Origin: Desulfoluna limicola
GTDB taxonomy: Bacteria > Desulfobacterota > Desulfobacteria > Desulfobacterales > Desulfolunaceae
Reading direction: 5' to 3'
NCBI RefSeq assembly: GCF_021654575.1
Contig: NZ_AP024488.1
Span: 5,107,501-5,171,500 of the forward strand
Length of the DNA: 64,000 bases
A program made the position numbers and the translations under genes. The notes beneath the pieces were generated by a model that was not told the origin of the DNA, made no database searches, and worked only from the letters and a program-made list of their open reading frames with translations. Below are positions 52,237-61,047 of the stretch, piece after piece; position 1 is the first letter of the stretch, and each line of letters opens with the position of its first letter.

Positions 52237-52380
52237 GCCTCCTGCGGCCCTGCCGGGGTAGCACAGCTTAAAAAGGTGCCCTTGAATGATGATTTAAGGG
52301 CGGATGTGATTTGGCCCGAGGAACAAGGGGGGAAAGCGCATCCGGTACCTGCGTTCAAGGTGGCACACCTTGCCGCGGGC
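52237..52380. repeat. Interspersed inverted-arm repeat, 144 bp pair
   Basis: The left arm is GCCTCCTGCGGCCCTGCCGG (variant type). The right arm includes GCGGATGTGATTTGGCCCGA, GGAACAAGGGG and ends AAGGTGGCACACCTTGCCGC at 52380. The right arm shares its sub-type with the left arm at 59446. It lies about 100 nt before the FrhB-like gene, within its predicted leader. Confidence 0.7.
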
Positions 52381-52482
52381 GAACGGTCGTGTTCCGCAGC
52401 GGGCATAAGGACTCGGCTGAAAAAGGAGATGCCTCACCCCAGACGGGTTAAACCCGCACCATCGAAATAGAGGGAGACCATC

Positions 52483-53613
52483 ATGCAGATTCGCGGAGGA
52501 AAGGCGTTGCTCAGTGACGTCCAGGAGAAGGGGCTATGCGTCAACTGTGGCGGCTGTGTGGGCCTTTGTCCCTATTTTCGCAGTCATCGGGGGCGTGTAT
52601 CGATGCTCTTTGATTGCACGCTGGACGAAGGGAGGTGCCATGCGCATTGCCCCAAGGTGGAGGTGGATATGGATGCCGTGAGCCGGAGTATTCTTGGCGT
52701 CCCCTACACAGGTGACCCTGCCGGCAGCATTCGCCGTATCGTCAAGGCGCGGGCAGGTGAGAACATGGCCGGACGGGCACCCTACCAGAACGGCGGGGCG
52801 GTCTCTTCTCTGCTGGCCCTTGCCTTTGAGTCGGGCCTCATCGATGCGGCGGCCTTAACCGAACGAAAAGGACTCATTCCTCACCCTTGTGTGGTCACCG
52901 ACGTAGACGGGGTGCTCGCATGCGCCTCCTCGAAGTACATGGCTTCCCCCACGGTGTCTGCCGTTCATGAGGCAATGGCCATGGGCTTTCAGCGCATTGC
53001 CATGGTGGGGACCCCCTGCCAGGTGACTTCCGTGGGGCAGATGAGGAGCAACGCCCTCGGTCGTTATGACAGCGATCCCATGGCCCTTACCATCGGTCTT
53101 TTCTGTACATGGGCTCTGGATACACGGGATCTGGCAGCCATGGCCCGTGAGGTACTCGACCTTGCCACAGTTACCGGCATGGATGTTCCCCCGCCCCCCG
53201 CCTCGGTTTTTTCTTTCAAAACAACAAACGGCACCGTGAACCTGCCCCTTGAAACAGTTCGTGACGCCATTCCCGGGGGCTGCCGGATCTGCCCGGACAT
53301 GACCGCAGAGTTCACGGATCTTTCCGTGGGCGCCATGGAGGGGGATACCTCCTGGAATACGGTTATCTGCCGAACGGAAGCGGGTGAGGCCCTTTTTGAT
53401 GAAGCGGTGAGCAAGGGGTACCTGGAATCGGCTCCCCTGACAGCAGAGCAGGTGGAAGGTCTTCTCAATGCATCGGCTGCCAAGAAATCCCGGGCCCTCA
53501 CAAAGGCCCTTGAGGACGGCGTTCTTAACAATGGAGAGGGCTCGTCGGCGATTCGGATGGACAGTGCGGTTGTTGAGCAGGTTATGTTTCAGGCCCAGGA
53601 GGAGGAGAGATGA
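52483..53613 (+). CDS. FrhB/FdhB-like iron-sulfur flavoprotein
   Basis: A 376-residue protein of the coenzyme F420 hydrogenase/dehydrogenase beta-subunit family. The N-terminus has the cluster motif CVNCGGCVGLCP and a second Cys pair (CHAHCP). The middle (VGTPCQVTSVGQM; RICPDMTAEFTDLSVGAMEG) is the FAD-binding FrhB C-terminal domain with its Cys. Such proteins pass electrons between flavin and ferredoxin clusters. It overlaps iorA by ATGA, so it is probably an electron-transfer partner of the indolepyruvate oxidoreductase. F420 use is not implied. Confidence 0.87.
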   Translation: MQIRGGKALLSDVQEKGLCVNCGGCVGLCPYFRSHRGRVSMLFDCTLDEGRCHAHCPKVEVDMDAVSRSILGVPYTGDPAGSIRRIVKARAGENMAGRAPYQNGGAVSSLLALAFESGLIDAAALTERKGLIPHPCVVTDVDGVLACASSKYMASPTVSAVHEAMAMGFQRIAMVGTPCQVTSVGQMRSNALGRYDSDPMALTIGLFCTWALDTRDLAAMAREVLDLATVTGMDVPPPPASVFSFKTTNGTVNLPLETVRDAIPGGCRICPDMTAEFTDLSVGAMEGDTSWNTVICRTEAGEALFDEAVSKGYLESAPLTAEQVEGLLNASAAKKSRALTKALEDGVLNNGEGSSAIRMDSAVVEQVMFQAQEEER

Positions 53614-55550
53614 ACCAACTGCATGAAGAAAGACCGGGAAGCCGCCGGCTCTGTATGGGAAATGAGGCCATTGTTAGGGGGGCTTTGGAGGCCGGTATTG
53701 CTGTGGCAGCAGGTTATCCCGGAACCCCGTCTTCGGAGATCATCGAGGCCCTGTCATCCATGGCCGAGCCCATGAATCTTTATGTGGAGTGGTCCGTCAA
53801 CGAAAAGGTGGCTTTGGAAGTGGCCTCATCGGCCTCTTTCGCCGGTCTTCGCACCATGGCGGTGATGAAGCAGCCCGGGCTCAATGTCGCTTCGGACTAC
53901 CTGCTTCACCTGTCGGGTTCCGGCACGCGGGGGGGGATGGTGTTGGTTTCAGCCGACGACCCCGGGGCTCTGTCCAGTGTCAACGAAGGGGAGACCCGTC
54001 ACTACGCCAAGCTCATGGAGGTGCCCCTGCTGGAACCGGGGGACTTTCAGGAAGCCAAGGAGATGACCACCTGGGCATTCGAGCTCTCCGAAACCATACG
54101 AAACCTGGTGCTCTTGCGAACGGTGACCCGCCTCTCCCATGCCAGCGGAACCGTGGCGATGGGCGAACTGCCGGAAACAGACAAGAAGGCACATTTTAAA
54201 CACGATGGCTTCATCATCGACCCCATGGAAGGGGTGGTGATGAGCCCGCCGGTGGAGTGGAAGCATGGCCAGCAGCAAGAGAAATTGAAGCAGGCCCAGG
54301 AACTCTTTGAAACCTCCCCCTTCAACACCTACGAAGGCCCCAAAGAGCCGGAACTGCTTATTATCACAAGCTCGGTCTGCAACCTCTACTGCAAAGAGGC
54401 CGTCAAGCTCCTGGATGCCGAAGCAAGGGTGGGGATCCTGAAGCTTGGCACCACCTGGCCCCTGCCCGAAAAATTGGTAAGAAAACACCTGGCCACCACC
54501 GACAAGGTCTTTGTGGTGGAAGAGGTGCTCCCCTTTCTTGAAGGAGAGATCAAAATCCTTGCCGCCGAATCGGTGGGTGAGGTCGGAGCGAAAACCTTTT
54601 ACGGAAAAAGGGACGGGAGTCTTCCCTCCACCGGCGAGATGAACCCGGACCGCGTGGTGGCCGCCCTTTCTCGAATTCTGGATGTGGCGTACGCAGGCCT
54701 TGAAGCCGCCTACGCCCAGCGGGCCACAGAGATCTCCTTCATGGGCTCCCCCAACCGGGAAGCGACCTTCTGCCCGGGATGCCCCCACCGCGCCTCCTTC
54801 TGGTCCATCAACACGGCCCTCACCATGGACAAGCAAAACGGGTTTGTCTGCGGGGACATCGGGTGCTACTCCATGGCCGTCCTGCCTGCGGGGTTCTCGA
54901 CCCTGAAAACCCTCCATGCCATGGGGTCCGGAACCGGCGTGGCCAGCGGGTTCGGAAAGCTCTCCAAGTTCGGGATGGATCAGCCCGTTGTTTCCGTCTG
55001 CGGGGACAGCACCTTTTTTCACTCGGCCATGCCCCCCCTCGTCAATGCGATTCACAACCAGTCAGACATGACCCTGATCGTGCTGGATAACAGCGGGACT
55101 GCCATGACAGGCTTTCAAACCCACCCCGGGCTTGCTGCTGATGCCATGGGAGAGACGGCCACCTCCATCGATATCCCCAACGTGTGCGAAGCCCTGGGCG
55201 CCACAGTGAAGGTGGCCGACCCCTTTGAGGTGATGAGCACCCGGGAAACCCTCTTTGGCCTCTTGGAAGAGGACGGCGTCAACGTACTGGTCCTGAAACA
55301 GGCCTGCGCCCTGAGCCCCGACAAAAAACACACCAAAGCCTGGGAGATGGCCGTGGATGAGTCGGTCTGTCTGGGCGAAGGCTGCGGATGCAACCGCTTC
55401 TGCACACGGGTCTTCGCATGCCCCGGCCTTGTCTGGGACAAAGAGAAGGGGAAAGCCCGCATCGATGAGGTGGTCTGCGCCGGCTGCGGCGTCTGCGCCG
55501 AAATCTGCCCGGTGGGAGCCATCGGGAAGGAGGCGGTGGGGATGTCGTAA
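53610..55550 (+). CDS. iorA: Indolepyruvate ferredoxin oxidoreductase, alpha subunit
   Basis: A 646-residue thiamine-diphosphate enzyme that oxidatively decarboxylates aryl pyruvates to aryl-acetyl-CoA with ferredoxin. The pyrimidine domain opens MGNEAIVRGALEAGIAVAAGYPGTPSSEI. The TPP domain has CPGCPHRASFW, GDIGCYSM and VSVCGDSTFFHSAMP with VLDNSGTAMTG. The C-terminus carries two cluster motifs: CLGEGCGCNRFC and CAGCGVCAEICP. GGAGGAGAG precedes the ATG. IorB is encoded 425 nt downstream beyond a repeat. Confidence 0.94.
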   Translation: MNQLHEERPGSRRLCMGNEAIVRGALEAGIAVAAGYPGTPSSEIIEALSSMAEPMNLYVEWSVNEKVALEVASSASFAGLRTMAVMKQPGLNVASDYLLHLSGSGTRGGMVLVSADDPGALSSVNEGETRHYAKLMEVPLLEPGDFQEAKEMTTWAFELSETIRNLVLLRTVTRLSHASGTVAMGELPETDKKAHFKHDGFIIDPMEGVVMSPPVEWKHGQQQEKLKQAQELFETSPFNTYEGPKEPELLIITSSVCNLYCKEAVKLLDAEARVGILKLGTTWPLPEKLVRKHLATTDKVFVVEEVLPFLEGEIKILAAESVGEVGAKTFYGKRDGSLPSTGEMNPDRVVAALSRILDVAYAGLEAAYAQRATEISFMGSPNREATFCPGCPHRASFWSINTALTMDKQNGFVCGDIGCYSMAVLPAGFSTLKTLHAMGSGTGVASGFGKLSKFGMDQPVVSVCGDSTFFHSAMPPLVNAIHNQSDMTLIVLDNSGTAMTGFQTHPGLAADAMGETATSIDIPNVCEALGATVKVADPFEVMSTRETLFGLLEEDGVNVLVLKQACALSPDKKHTKAWEMAVDESVCLGEGCGCNRFCTRVFACPGLVWDKEKGKARIDEVVCAGCGVCAEICPVGAIGKEAVGMS

Positions 55551-55566
55551 GGGCAGGGAAAAGAAT

Positions 55567-55944
55567 GCCCCCGGCGGCGAGGTGGGGCCACCTCGAAAGC
55601 TGATTGCCATTGCGCTTTACCCCTCGTTCCTCGGGTCAAAGCGCAATGGCGTTCGCCGCGGGCTGCGCCCGCCATCAGAGCTGAGGGGGTGAGCAGGCTT
55701 TTTCGCACGTTTCGGGAGGGGGTGGAGGCTGTGATGCTGGCTTAAGTTTTGTGGTGGGTCGCACAGTCAGTATTTCATGTGCATTTGATACCATATTCTG
55801 AGCAGCCGGGGATGAGAGTCGGTATGATCTAACGAAGCCACAGGCCACGGGCGAAGCCCGTCAGCGAATGTGATCGACACGAGGAACGAGGGTCGGGAGC
55901 ATTTGCAACCCGCTTTCGAGGTGGCACACCTCGCCGCCGGAGGC
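55567..55944. repeat. Interspersed inverted-arm repeat, 378 bp pair between iorA and iorB
   Basis: The left arm GCCCCCGGCGGCGAGGTGGG starts 16 nt after the iorA stop and carries CCATTGCGCTTTACCCCTCG and its inverted match GGGTCAAAGCGCAATGG. The right arm starts CACGGGCGAAGCCCGT (55846) and ends GGTGGCACACCTCGCCGCC, GGAGGC at 55944. No gene lies in 55551-55975. Confidence 0.85.
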
Positions 55945-55975
55945 ATAATTTTTTTAGTGAAGGAGACGGGAGCGT

Positions 55976-56596
55976 ATGGAGACTATTGTACTTCCGCATG
56001 ATCCGTACAATTTGATTATCACGGGTGTGGGTGGGCAGGGCAACGTCATGACGTCTCGGACCATCGGGGCCATGCTGGCGGCGCAGGGGCTGTTTGTCAC
56101 CATTGGGGAGACCTTCGGGGCGTCTCAGCGGGGTGGGTCGGTGATGAGTCATCTGCGAATTTCGAAGACATCGAGCTGGTCGCCTCAGATCCCTTTGGGC
56201 AAGGCGCACATGGTGGTCTCCATGGAGCCGTCCGAGGCTATTCGGGTGCTCAAGGATTTTGGGAACCACGGGGTGAAGGTGATTACCAATACGCGTCCGT
56301 TTTTGCCGGTGGGGGTGATCTCCGGGCAGCTAAATTATCCGTCGGATGGAGAGATCCGGAAGTGGATTCTTGAAATGACGGATACCGCGTGGTTTCTGAA
56401 TGCCACGGAGGAAGCCGTGAAAATTGGGGCGCCGGTGCTCGGCAACATCATTATGGCCGGAGCCCTGGCGGGATCAAAGGACCTGCCCCTGGCGAAGGAA
56501 ATTTTTGAAGGGGCTGCACGGGAAAGGTTCAAAGGGGAGACGCTTGATCAGAATCTCACAGCATTTGATGTGGGGTACGCGGCGGTTGCCGACTGA
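55976..56596 (+). CDS. iorB: Indolepyruvate ferredoxin oxidoreductase, beta subunit
   Basis: A 206-residue gamma-domain subunit that pairs with IorA. The hallmarks are YNLIITGVGGQGNVMTSRTIG, the GETFGASQRGGSVMSHLRI loop and the C-terminal APVLGNIIMAGALAG. GAAGGAGACGGGAGC precedes the ATG. It is separated from iorA by a repeat pair, yet no terminator with a T-run is seen, so co-transcription remains likely. Confidence 0.93.
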   Translation: METIVLPHDPYNLIITGVGGQGNVMTSRTIGAMLAAQGLFVTIGETFGASQRGGSVMSHLRISKTSSWSPQIPLGKAHMVVSMEPSEAIRVLKDFGNHGVKVITNTRPFLPVGVISGQLNYPSDGEIRKWILEMTDTAWFLNATEEAVKIGAPVLGNIIMAGALAGSKDLPLAKEIFEGAARERFKGETLDQNLTAFDVGYAAVAD

Positions 56597-57012
56597 ACCG
56601 CACCCCACATCAGCTGCGAACTATAGGAGAATATATTTCGATGAAACTCCCTCACTGAGGAAGTACTGTTTCATACTACACATACCGTGCCAAATGCTTT
56701 AAAAAAACTGAAGGCCCACGGAATAGAGGGTTTTCCGGGAGTAGTGGGCAGGGGGCTGACCCACAGGTATGGTTACAAAAGAACCATGTGGATCCATAGT
56801 AGCCGGGTTGGGTCGCGTTGTGTGTAGAAATACCCCACAGGGCGGTTTCTTATTCCGTTGCAGGCAGCGTCTGGGGGGAGTGGAAGTGCGAACCGTCTAT
56901 TGGCATATGGCAGAGGGAGAGGCCATTCCTTTCTTGTCCTTAAAAACGGAGTCCCCATGCATCTCTTGAAATCCCCGCATGAGCCCCTGCCAATTCGGAC
57001 ACAAAGGATGGT
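56597..57012. other. Gene-free segment
   Basis: No coding frame with family resemblance or ribosome binding site was found; overlapping 60-66-codon frames on both strands look like chance. A weak inverted match GATGAAAC...GTTTCATAC surrounds 56640-56675. Confidence 0.4.
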
Positions 57013-58002
57013 TTACGCCCCAAGCTTTATGACGGTGCCCACTTCCACCTCATGATAGGCATTCCCAAAGGCTTCCCTGAATTGACCAAGGGTCCAGTCG
57101 CAACTGTCGTGGGGGGAGAGGCCCACCTCGATGGCCCCTGCTTTTTTGATGGCGGCAATGCCCTTATGCACATCCGTTTCGGTGAGGCCGTTCCACGGCA
57201 TGCGATCCGTACCCACCAGTTTTTGCAAGTTGACGGGGCCGAGCATCATGCGACCGCCATGGATGGGGTAGTGCAAGCCCCCAATGACAGCAAACACCGG
57301 GTGGGGAAAAAGAGACTGGCAGCGTGCGATGAGTCGTTCGATGGAAGGGTGGCCGCACCCGATGACGAGGGCCATGCCCTTGTTTTTGACGTGAATGGCC
57401 AGGGCATGTTCCACGGTGTAGCCCATGAGAAAAAGGGAGCGTCCCATGGGGCCCATGGACCAGATCCCCGGGGCAATCTCCAGCGGCTCTGTGACGGTCA
57501 CAGCCTTGCATCCGTCTGGCAGCTGACCGGTGAGAGGTTTCGGGGAGTACACAGGAAGGTCCTGGCAAGGGTGAGGGCCCTTGGAAAAGGAGAACCGCTT
57601 CTCTTTCTCTTCCTCGATTCCGCCCACATGGTCCCGGTGGAGGTGGCTGAGAAAAAGGGCATCAAGGTTTCCCAGATTTACACCGAGTGTTTGAGCGTTC
57701 GATAGAAGCGGGGACGGGTGATCCCCCTGTTCGTTGGCACCCACATCGAGAAGGAGGCGTTTGCCATCGGCTTCCACGAGATAGGAAACCCCTGCTTCGG
57801 TGGCGAGGGAACCTTCGGTGGCGTGGTAGTCAACCAGGGGAAGGATGGAGAGGGTGGCTACGCTGCGTGAGGTGTCGAGCTTCGGCGCCTTGAAGGCGGA
57901 ATCTTCCATCTGCTGGCGACGGATTCCCTTTGCCAACTTGTATTTCAGGAGGGCTGGGAGGCCAACAATGACGAGTCCAAGAAACAGCATGAGATAAGGC
58001 AT
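57013..58002 (-). CDS. Membrane-anchored metallo-beta-lactamase-fold hydrolase
   Basis: A 329-residue protein with an N-terminal membrane helix (YLMLFLGLVIVGLPALL) and a metallo-beta-lactamase fold: the metal motif is SHLHRDHVGG, then VIGCGHPSIERL and the late LSPHDS. The pattern, including FAVIGGLHYPIHGG, resembles the dihydropteridine-related (MptA/RFAP-synthase-like) branch of the superfamily. The substrate is unknown. It is monocistronic. Confidence 0.82.
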   Translation of the reverse strand: MPYLMLFLGLVIVGLPALLKYKLAKGIRRQQMEDSAFKAPKLDTSRSVATLSILPLVDYHATEGSLATEAGVSYLVEADGKRLLLDVGANEQGDHPSPLLSNAQTLGVNLGNLDALFLSHLHRDHVGGIEEEKEKRFSFSKGPHPCQDLPVYSPKPLTGQLPDGCKAVTVTEPLEIAPGIWSMGPMGRSLFLMGYTVEHALAIHVKNKGMALVIGCGHPSIERLIARCQSLFPHPVFAVIGGLHYPIHGGRMMLGPVNLQKLVGTDRMPWNGLTETDVHKGIAAIKKAGAIEVGLSPHDSCDWTLGQFREAFGNAYHEVEVGTVIKLGA

Positions 58003-58327
58003 GGGTTCCTCCAGGTTGGGTTAAAAATTAGAGCCCCGGTGTTGAAAGGCATCAGGGGTATAATATGGGCATGGGTTTTATGAGACGTGGGGTTGATTTT
58101 TTCCATTCATCGATAGGGGTTGCTTCCCTTGCAGCCGGAGGTGTGCCGGTAAACGTCAACCGCTGAAGGGCATTCTCAGCCAGACGGGAAGACAAATCAA
58201 TGAGTGTCATGGGTATTATTACGAACCCGGCGGTTAAATGCATACATGACGAGGGGCAGTTTCACACCGATAATTTGTGACATCTCTTTCAGCTTTGGCT
58301 TGTGTCGTGCGTTGCCGGGTTAATATC

Positions 58328-58416
58328 CACGGGCGAAGCCCGTCGGCGAATGTGAGCGACACGAGGAACGAGGGTCGGGAGCATTCGCAAATGGGGTCCA
58401 GGGGATCATCCCCTGG
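58328..58416. repeat. Single right arm of the interspersed repeat
   Basis: CACGGGCGAAGCCCGTCGGC, GCGAATGTGAGCGACACGAG, GGAACGAGGGTCGGGAGCAT and the hairpin CCAGGGGATCATCCCCTGG, ending 8 nt from the stop of the metallo-hydrolase gene on the minus strand. The GCCGCCGGAGGC end is missing. A small fragment CTTGCAGCCGGAGG at about 58121 may be a decayed arm. The rest of 58003-58424 shows no gene. Confidence 0.8.
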
Positions 58417-58424
58417 TGATTCTT

Positions 58425-59264
58425 TTAAAATGCCACCACCTGATCCATCTCCACCCCTTTGCGCCCCTCTTTCAGGGTGACGGCAGCGATGGTGGGGTCG
58501 TGCTCAAAGTAGAGGGTCCAGTTTTTTTCCACGGCCATTTTCAGGGTTGTCTCTTTTTCGGCCATAATGACCAGAGGCTGGTTGTCGTACCCCATGTGCC
58601 AGGGGACAGGGATGTGGGCCGAGGTGGGAATCAGGTCTCCGCAGTAGAGGAGGCCGCCGGTCTCGCCTTTGATGAGGGGGAGCTGCTGGCCGAAGGTGTG
58701 GCCGTCGGAAAAGAGAAGCTCGATGTGTGGAAGGGGCAGGTTGTTGCCGTCAAGGACGGTCAGCTGGCCGCTTTTTTCCATGGGGGCCCAGTTGTCAGAG
58801 AAGAAGCTGGCCCGGTCTCTCATGGTGGGGTTTTTTGCCCAGTCCAGTTGACGTTTCTGAGTGTAGTACGTTGCGTTTGGAAAGGTGGGCACCGCCTCGC
58901 CGTCCTTTAAAAACGTGCTCCCCCCAGCGTGGTCAAAGTGGAGGTGGGTGAGGATCACGTCGGTAATCTCTGCTGTGGAAAGGCCGTAATCGGACAGGGC
59001 TTCATCGGGACTCCGGGTGGCGGTAATCCCGTAAATGGCCAGCTCCTTTTCACTGAACTTCGTGCCGCAACCTGTATCCACCAAAATGTTGCGTCCATGG
59101 CCGCGTAGGAGCAAGGTCCTTGCCTTCAGGGGGATGCGGTTTTTCTCGTCAGCCGGAATCCTTTTCTCCCAGAGCGGCTTGGGTACGACCCCGAACATTG
59201 CCCCCCCGTCCAGAAGAAAATCACACATCTCCACCGCAAAACATTCGTAGCCGCCACACTCCAC
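58425..59264 (-). CDS. Metallo-beta-lactamase-fold hydrolase
   Basis: A protein of about 279 residues. It opens with FLLDGGAMFGVVPKPLWEKR and carries the metal motif TLTHLHFDHAGG-like LTHLHFDHAGG, then SDGHTFGQQLPL and YCGDLIPT, and a late FEHDP. This set is typical of the AHL-lactonase/quorum-quenching-like branch often annotated MBL-fold metallo-hydrolase. GTG at 59264 gives the length and N-terminus expected for the family; ATGs at 59297/59294 would add 10-11 residues. The substrate is unknown. Confidence 0.82.
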   Translation of the reverse strand: MECGGYECFAVEMCDFLLDGGAMFGVVPKPLWEKRIPADEKNRIPLKARTLLLRGHGRNILVDTGCGTKFSEKELAIYGITATRSPDEALSDYGLSTAEITDVILTHLHFDHAGGSTFLKDGEAVPTFPNATYYTQKRQLDWAKNPTMRDRASFFSDNWAPMEKSGQLTVLDGNNLPLPHIELLFSDGHTFGQQLPLIKGETGGLLYCGDLIPTSAHIPVPWHMGYDNQPLVIMAEKETTLKMAVEKNWTLYFEHDPTIAAVTLKEGRKGVEMDQVVAF

Positions 59265-59445
59265 CTTGCCACCCCCTTGAAAAATCCATTCCATCATCGC
59301 AGCACACGTCCGCCACACCTTTTTTAAAAAGGTATACCACTTGATTTGGCCTGTAAATACCTGAATATCAAGGGGAGACAATGTTCCTTGAGGAGGTGTG
59401 GGGCCAGGTGGCAGGCCGGTGGTGTAAAGGCAAAGAATCAAAGCT

Positions 59446-59844
59446 GCCTCCGGCGGCAAGGTGTGCCACCTTGAAAGCGGGTAGCGGATGCGCGTTGCCC
59501 CTCGTCCCTCGGGTCAAATCACATCCGCCGTTAAAACGGAATTCGTTTAAGGGCACTATTCACGACCTGTTTGTTACGCCCACAAACGTATGGCCCCCGG
59601 CAGGGCTGCCGCACACACACGCTGAATGGTAACGTTTGGCTTTGATTTAAAAAGGGGGAGGGACGCTGGGATGCCTGGGAGAAACGGGGGGTGCAGACTG
59701 AAGTGGCTTTGACGGTCCGAGGGAACACCCCGGTTACGAGTGGCGCAATGAGAGCATGTGAATAACCAAAGCCATTGCGCACCCGATGTCAGGCGCTCCG
59801 CAGGAGCGTCTGACATCGGGCGCCATATGGGGATCATCCCCTGG
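59446..59844. repeat. Interspersed inverted-arm repeat, about 399 bp pair with a long hairpin
   Basis: The left arm GCCTCCGGCGGCAAGGTGTG, CCACCTTGAAAGC, GCGGATGCGCGTTGCCCCTC runs to about 59559. The right part has the 18-bp stem CCCGATGTCAGGCGCTCC/GGAGCGTCTGACATCGGG (59782-59820, one wobble) and ends GGGGATCATCCCCTGG against the acyltransferase stop. GGCAGGGCTGCCGC near 59595-59607 is part of a variant arm. The gene-free stretch 59265-59844 shows nothing else. Confidence 0.75.
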
Positions 59845-60738
59845 TCAGGCTGCGTTGCGCATGTGGTTTATGAGTCGGTCTTTCTCTTCCCAGACGCCGT
59901 TGATCCAGCTTTGAAAGTGGGCGCGGAAGTCGGGGTCATTCTCGTAAGACCCGATGGTGTCGCTGGTCACCTCCATGAGATCCACGTGGACCTTTACCGC
60001 CTGAACGTTGCCGCAGAGATACTCCCCGAAGGTTTTTGCACCTTGGGGGTAGACGATGGTGACGTTGACGATGCCGGTCATCATCTCGCCCATGGACCCC
60101 AGGACAAAGGCGACGCCACCGGCCTTGGGTCTGAGGAGGTTCGCAAAGGGGGAGTTCTGGTTGCTGTGCTTTCCCGGGGTAAAGCGGGTGCCCTCCACAA
60201 AGTTGACGATGGAGACCGGCAGGGTTTTGTACTTTTCACAGGCCTTGCGGGTCACTTCAATGTCCTTGCCCTTGAGGTGGGGATTTTTCTTCAGAAACTC
60301 CTTTGAGTAGCGCTTCATGAAGGGGAAGTCCATGGCCCACCAGGCCAGGCCCATGATGGGAACCCAGATAAGTTCTTTTTTGAGGAAGAACTTGAGAAAG
60401 GGGATTTTGCGGTTGAGGGCACGCTGGAGGATGAGGATGTCGACCCAGCTCTGGTGGTTGCTGATGACGAGGTACCACATGTCTTTCTTGAGGCCTTCGG
60501 TTCCGGTGATTTCCAAGTCAAAATCCTGCATGAGCCACATGTTGAAGGTGTTGATGTCGACCCAGGTGGTGGCGAGCACATCGAGGATTTTTCGTGAGAT
60601 CACCTGCCAGAAGGAGAAGGGAATCAGAAGCTTGGTGACGGCAACCGTCACGAGGGGAACAACGATGACAAGGGAGTTGAGAAAGTAGAGCAGGAAGGCG
60701 AGCATACCCCTTACCGGGCCGGGCAGAAAGGATAGCAT
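59845..60738 (-). CDS. PlsC-family acyltransferase (YihG/LCLAT-like)
   Basis: A 297-residue membrane acyltransferase. Two hydrophobic helices lie in the first 60 residues, followed by the HX4D motif NHQSWVD, the block FMKRYSKEFLKKNPHLKG and the EGTR block NFVEGTRFTPGKH. The longer spacing and these blocks fit the YihG/lysocardiolipin-type branch more than the first acyltransferase at 14788. GGAGGTC precedes ATG 60738. It is monocistronic. Confidence 0.88.
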   Translation of the reverse strand: MLSFLPGPVRGMLAFLLYFLNSLVIVVPLVTVAVTKLLIPFSFWQVISRKILDVLATTWVDINTFNMWLMQDFDLEITGTEGLKKDMWYLVISNHQSWVDILILQRALNRKIPFLKFFLKKELIWVPIMGLAWWAMDFPFMKRYSKEFLKKNPHLKGKDIEVTRKACEKYKTLPVSIVNFVEGTRFTPGKHSNQNSPFANLLRPKAGGVAFVLGSMGEMMTGIVNVTIVYPQGAKTFGEYLCGNVQAVKVHVDLMEVTSDTIGSYENDPDFRAHFQSWINGVWEEKDRLINHMRNAA

Positions 60739-60997
60739 GGTTGGTGACCTCCGTGGATGGTTTGATGTGGTGATGCGCAAAAAGTTGCGATGGTTAACGA
60801 CCGGTGTCGGGAACGCTCCGCAGCCACGTGACGGAGTCGGGGTTGGTGTGCTTCAGTCAATCTTGCACCTTACCGGCTTGATTCTCTTGTCATAACAGCA
60901 AATACCGTGCCTGAAAAGGACGGGGTGGGGAAGGGGTTGAAGTTCAAGGATTTTGGACCGTGGGGGAACGGGGCATGCGGGTGCTGAAGAAAGGGAA

Positions 60998-61025
60998 TGT
61001 GCAAATCAAGTAGCTTGATTTGCAC
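60998..61025 (-). terminator. Hairpin after hisA, likely terminator
   Basis: GTGCAAATCAAG and CTTGATTTGCAC are perfect inverted repeats around TAG. It begins 23 nt beyond the hisA stop on the minus strand, and the sequence after it is only moderately T-rich, so termination is likely but not certain. The space 60739-61047 shows no gene. Confidence 0.6.
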
Positions 61026-61047
61026 AATTTGTACGGGAGAGGCCGGG

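Noticed and set aside
56769..56969. 66-codon frame after iorB
   Set aside because: There is no ribosome binding site, an equally long frame lies on the other strand, and no family is recognised.
4749..59844. Interspersed repeats as a CRISPR array or integron attC sites
   Set aside because: The copies are kilobases apart, have no regular spacers and no cas genes. attC core sites (GTTRRRY) and an integrase are not seen.
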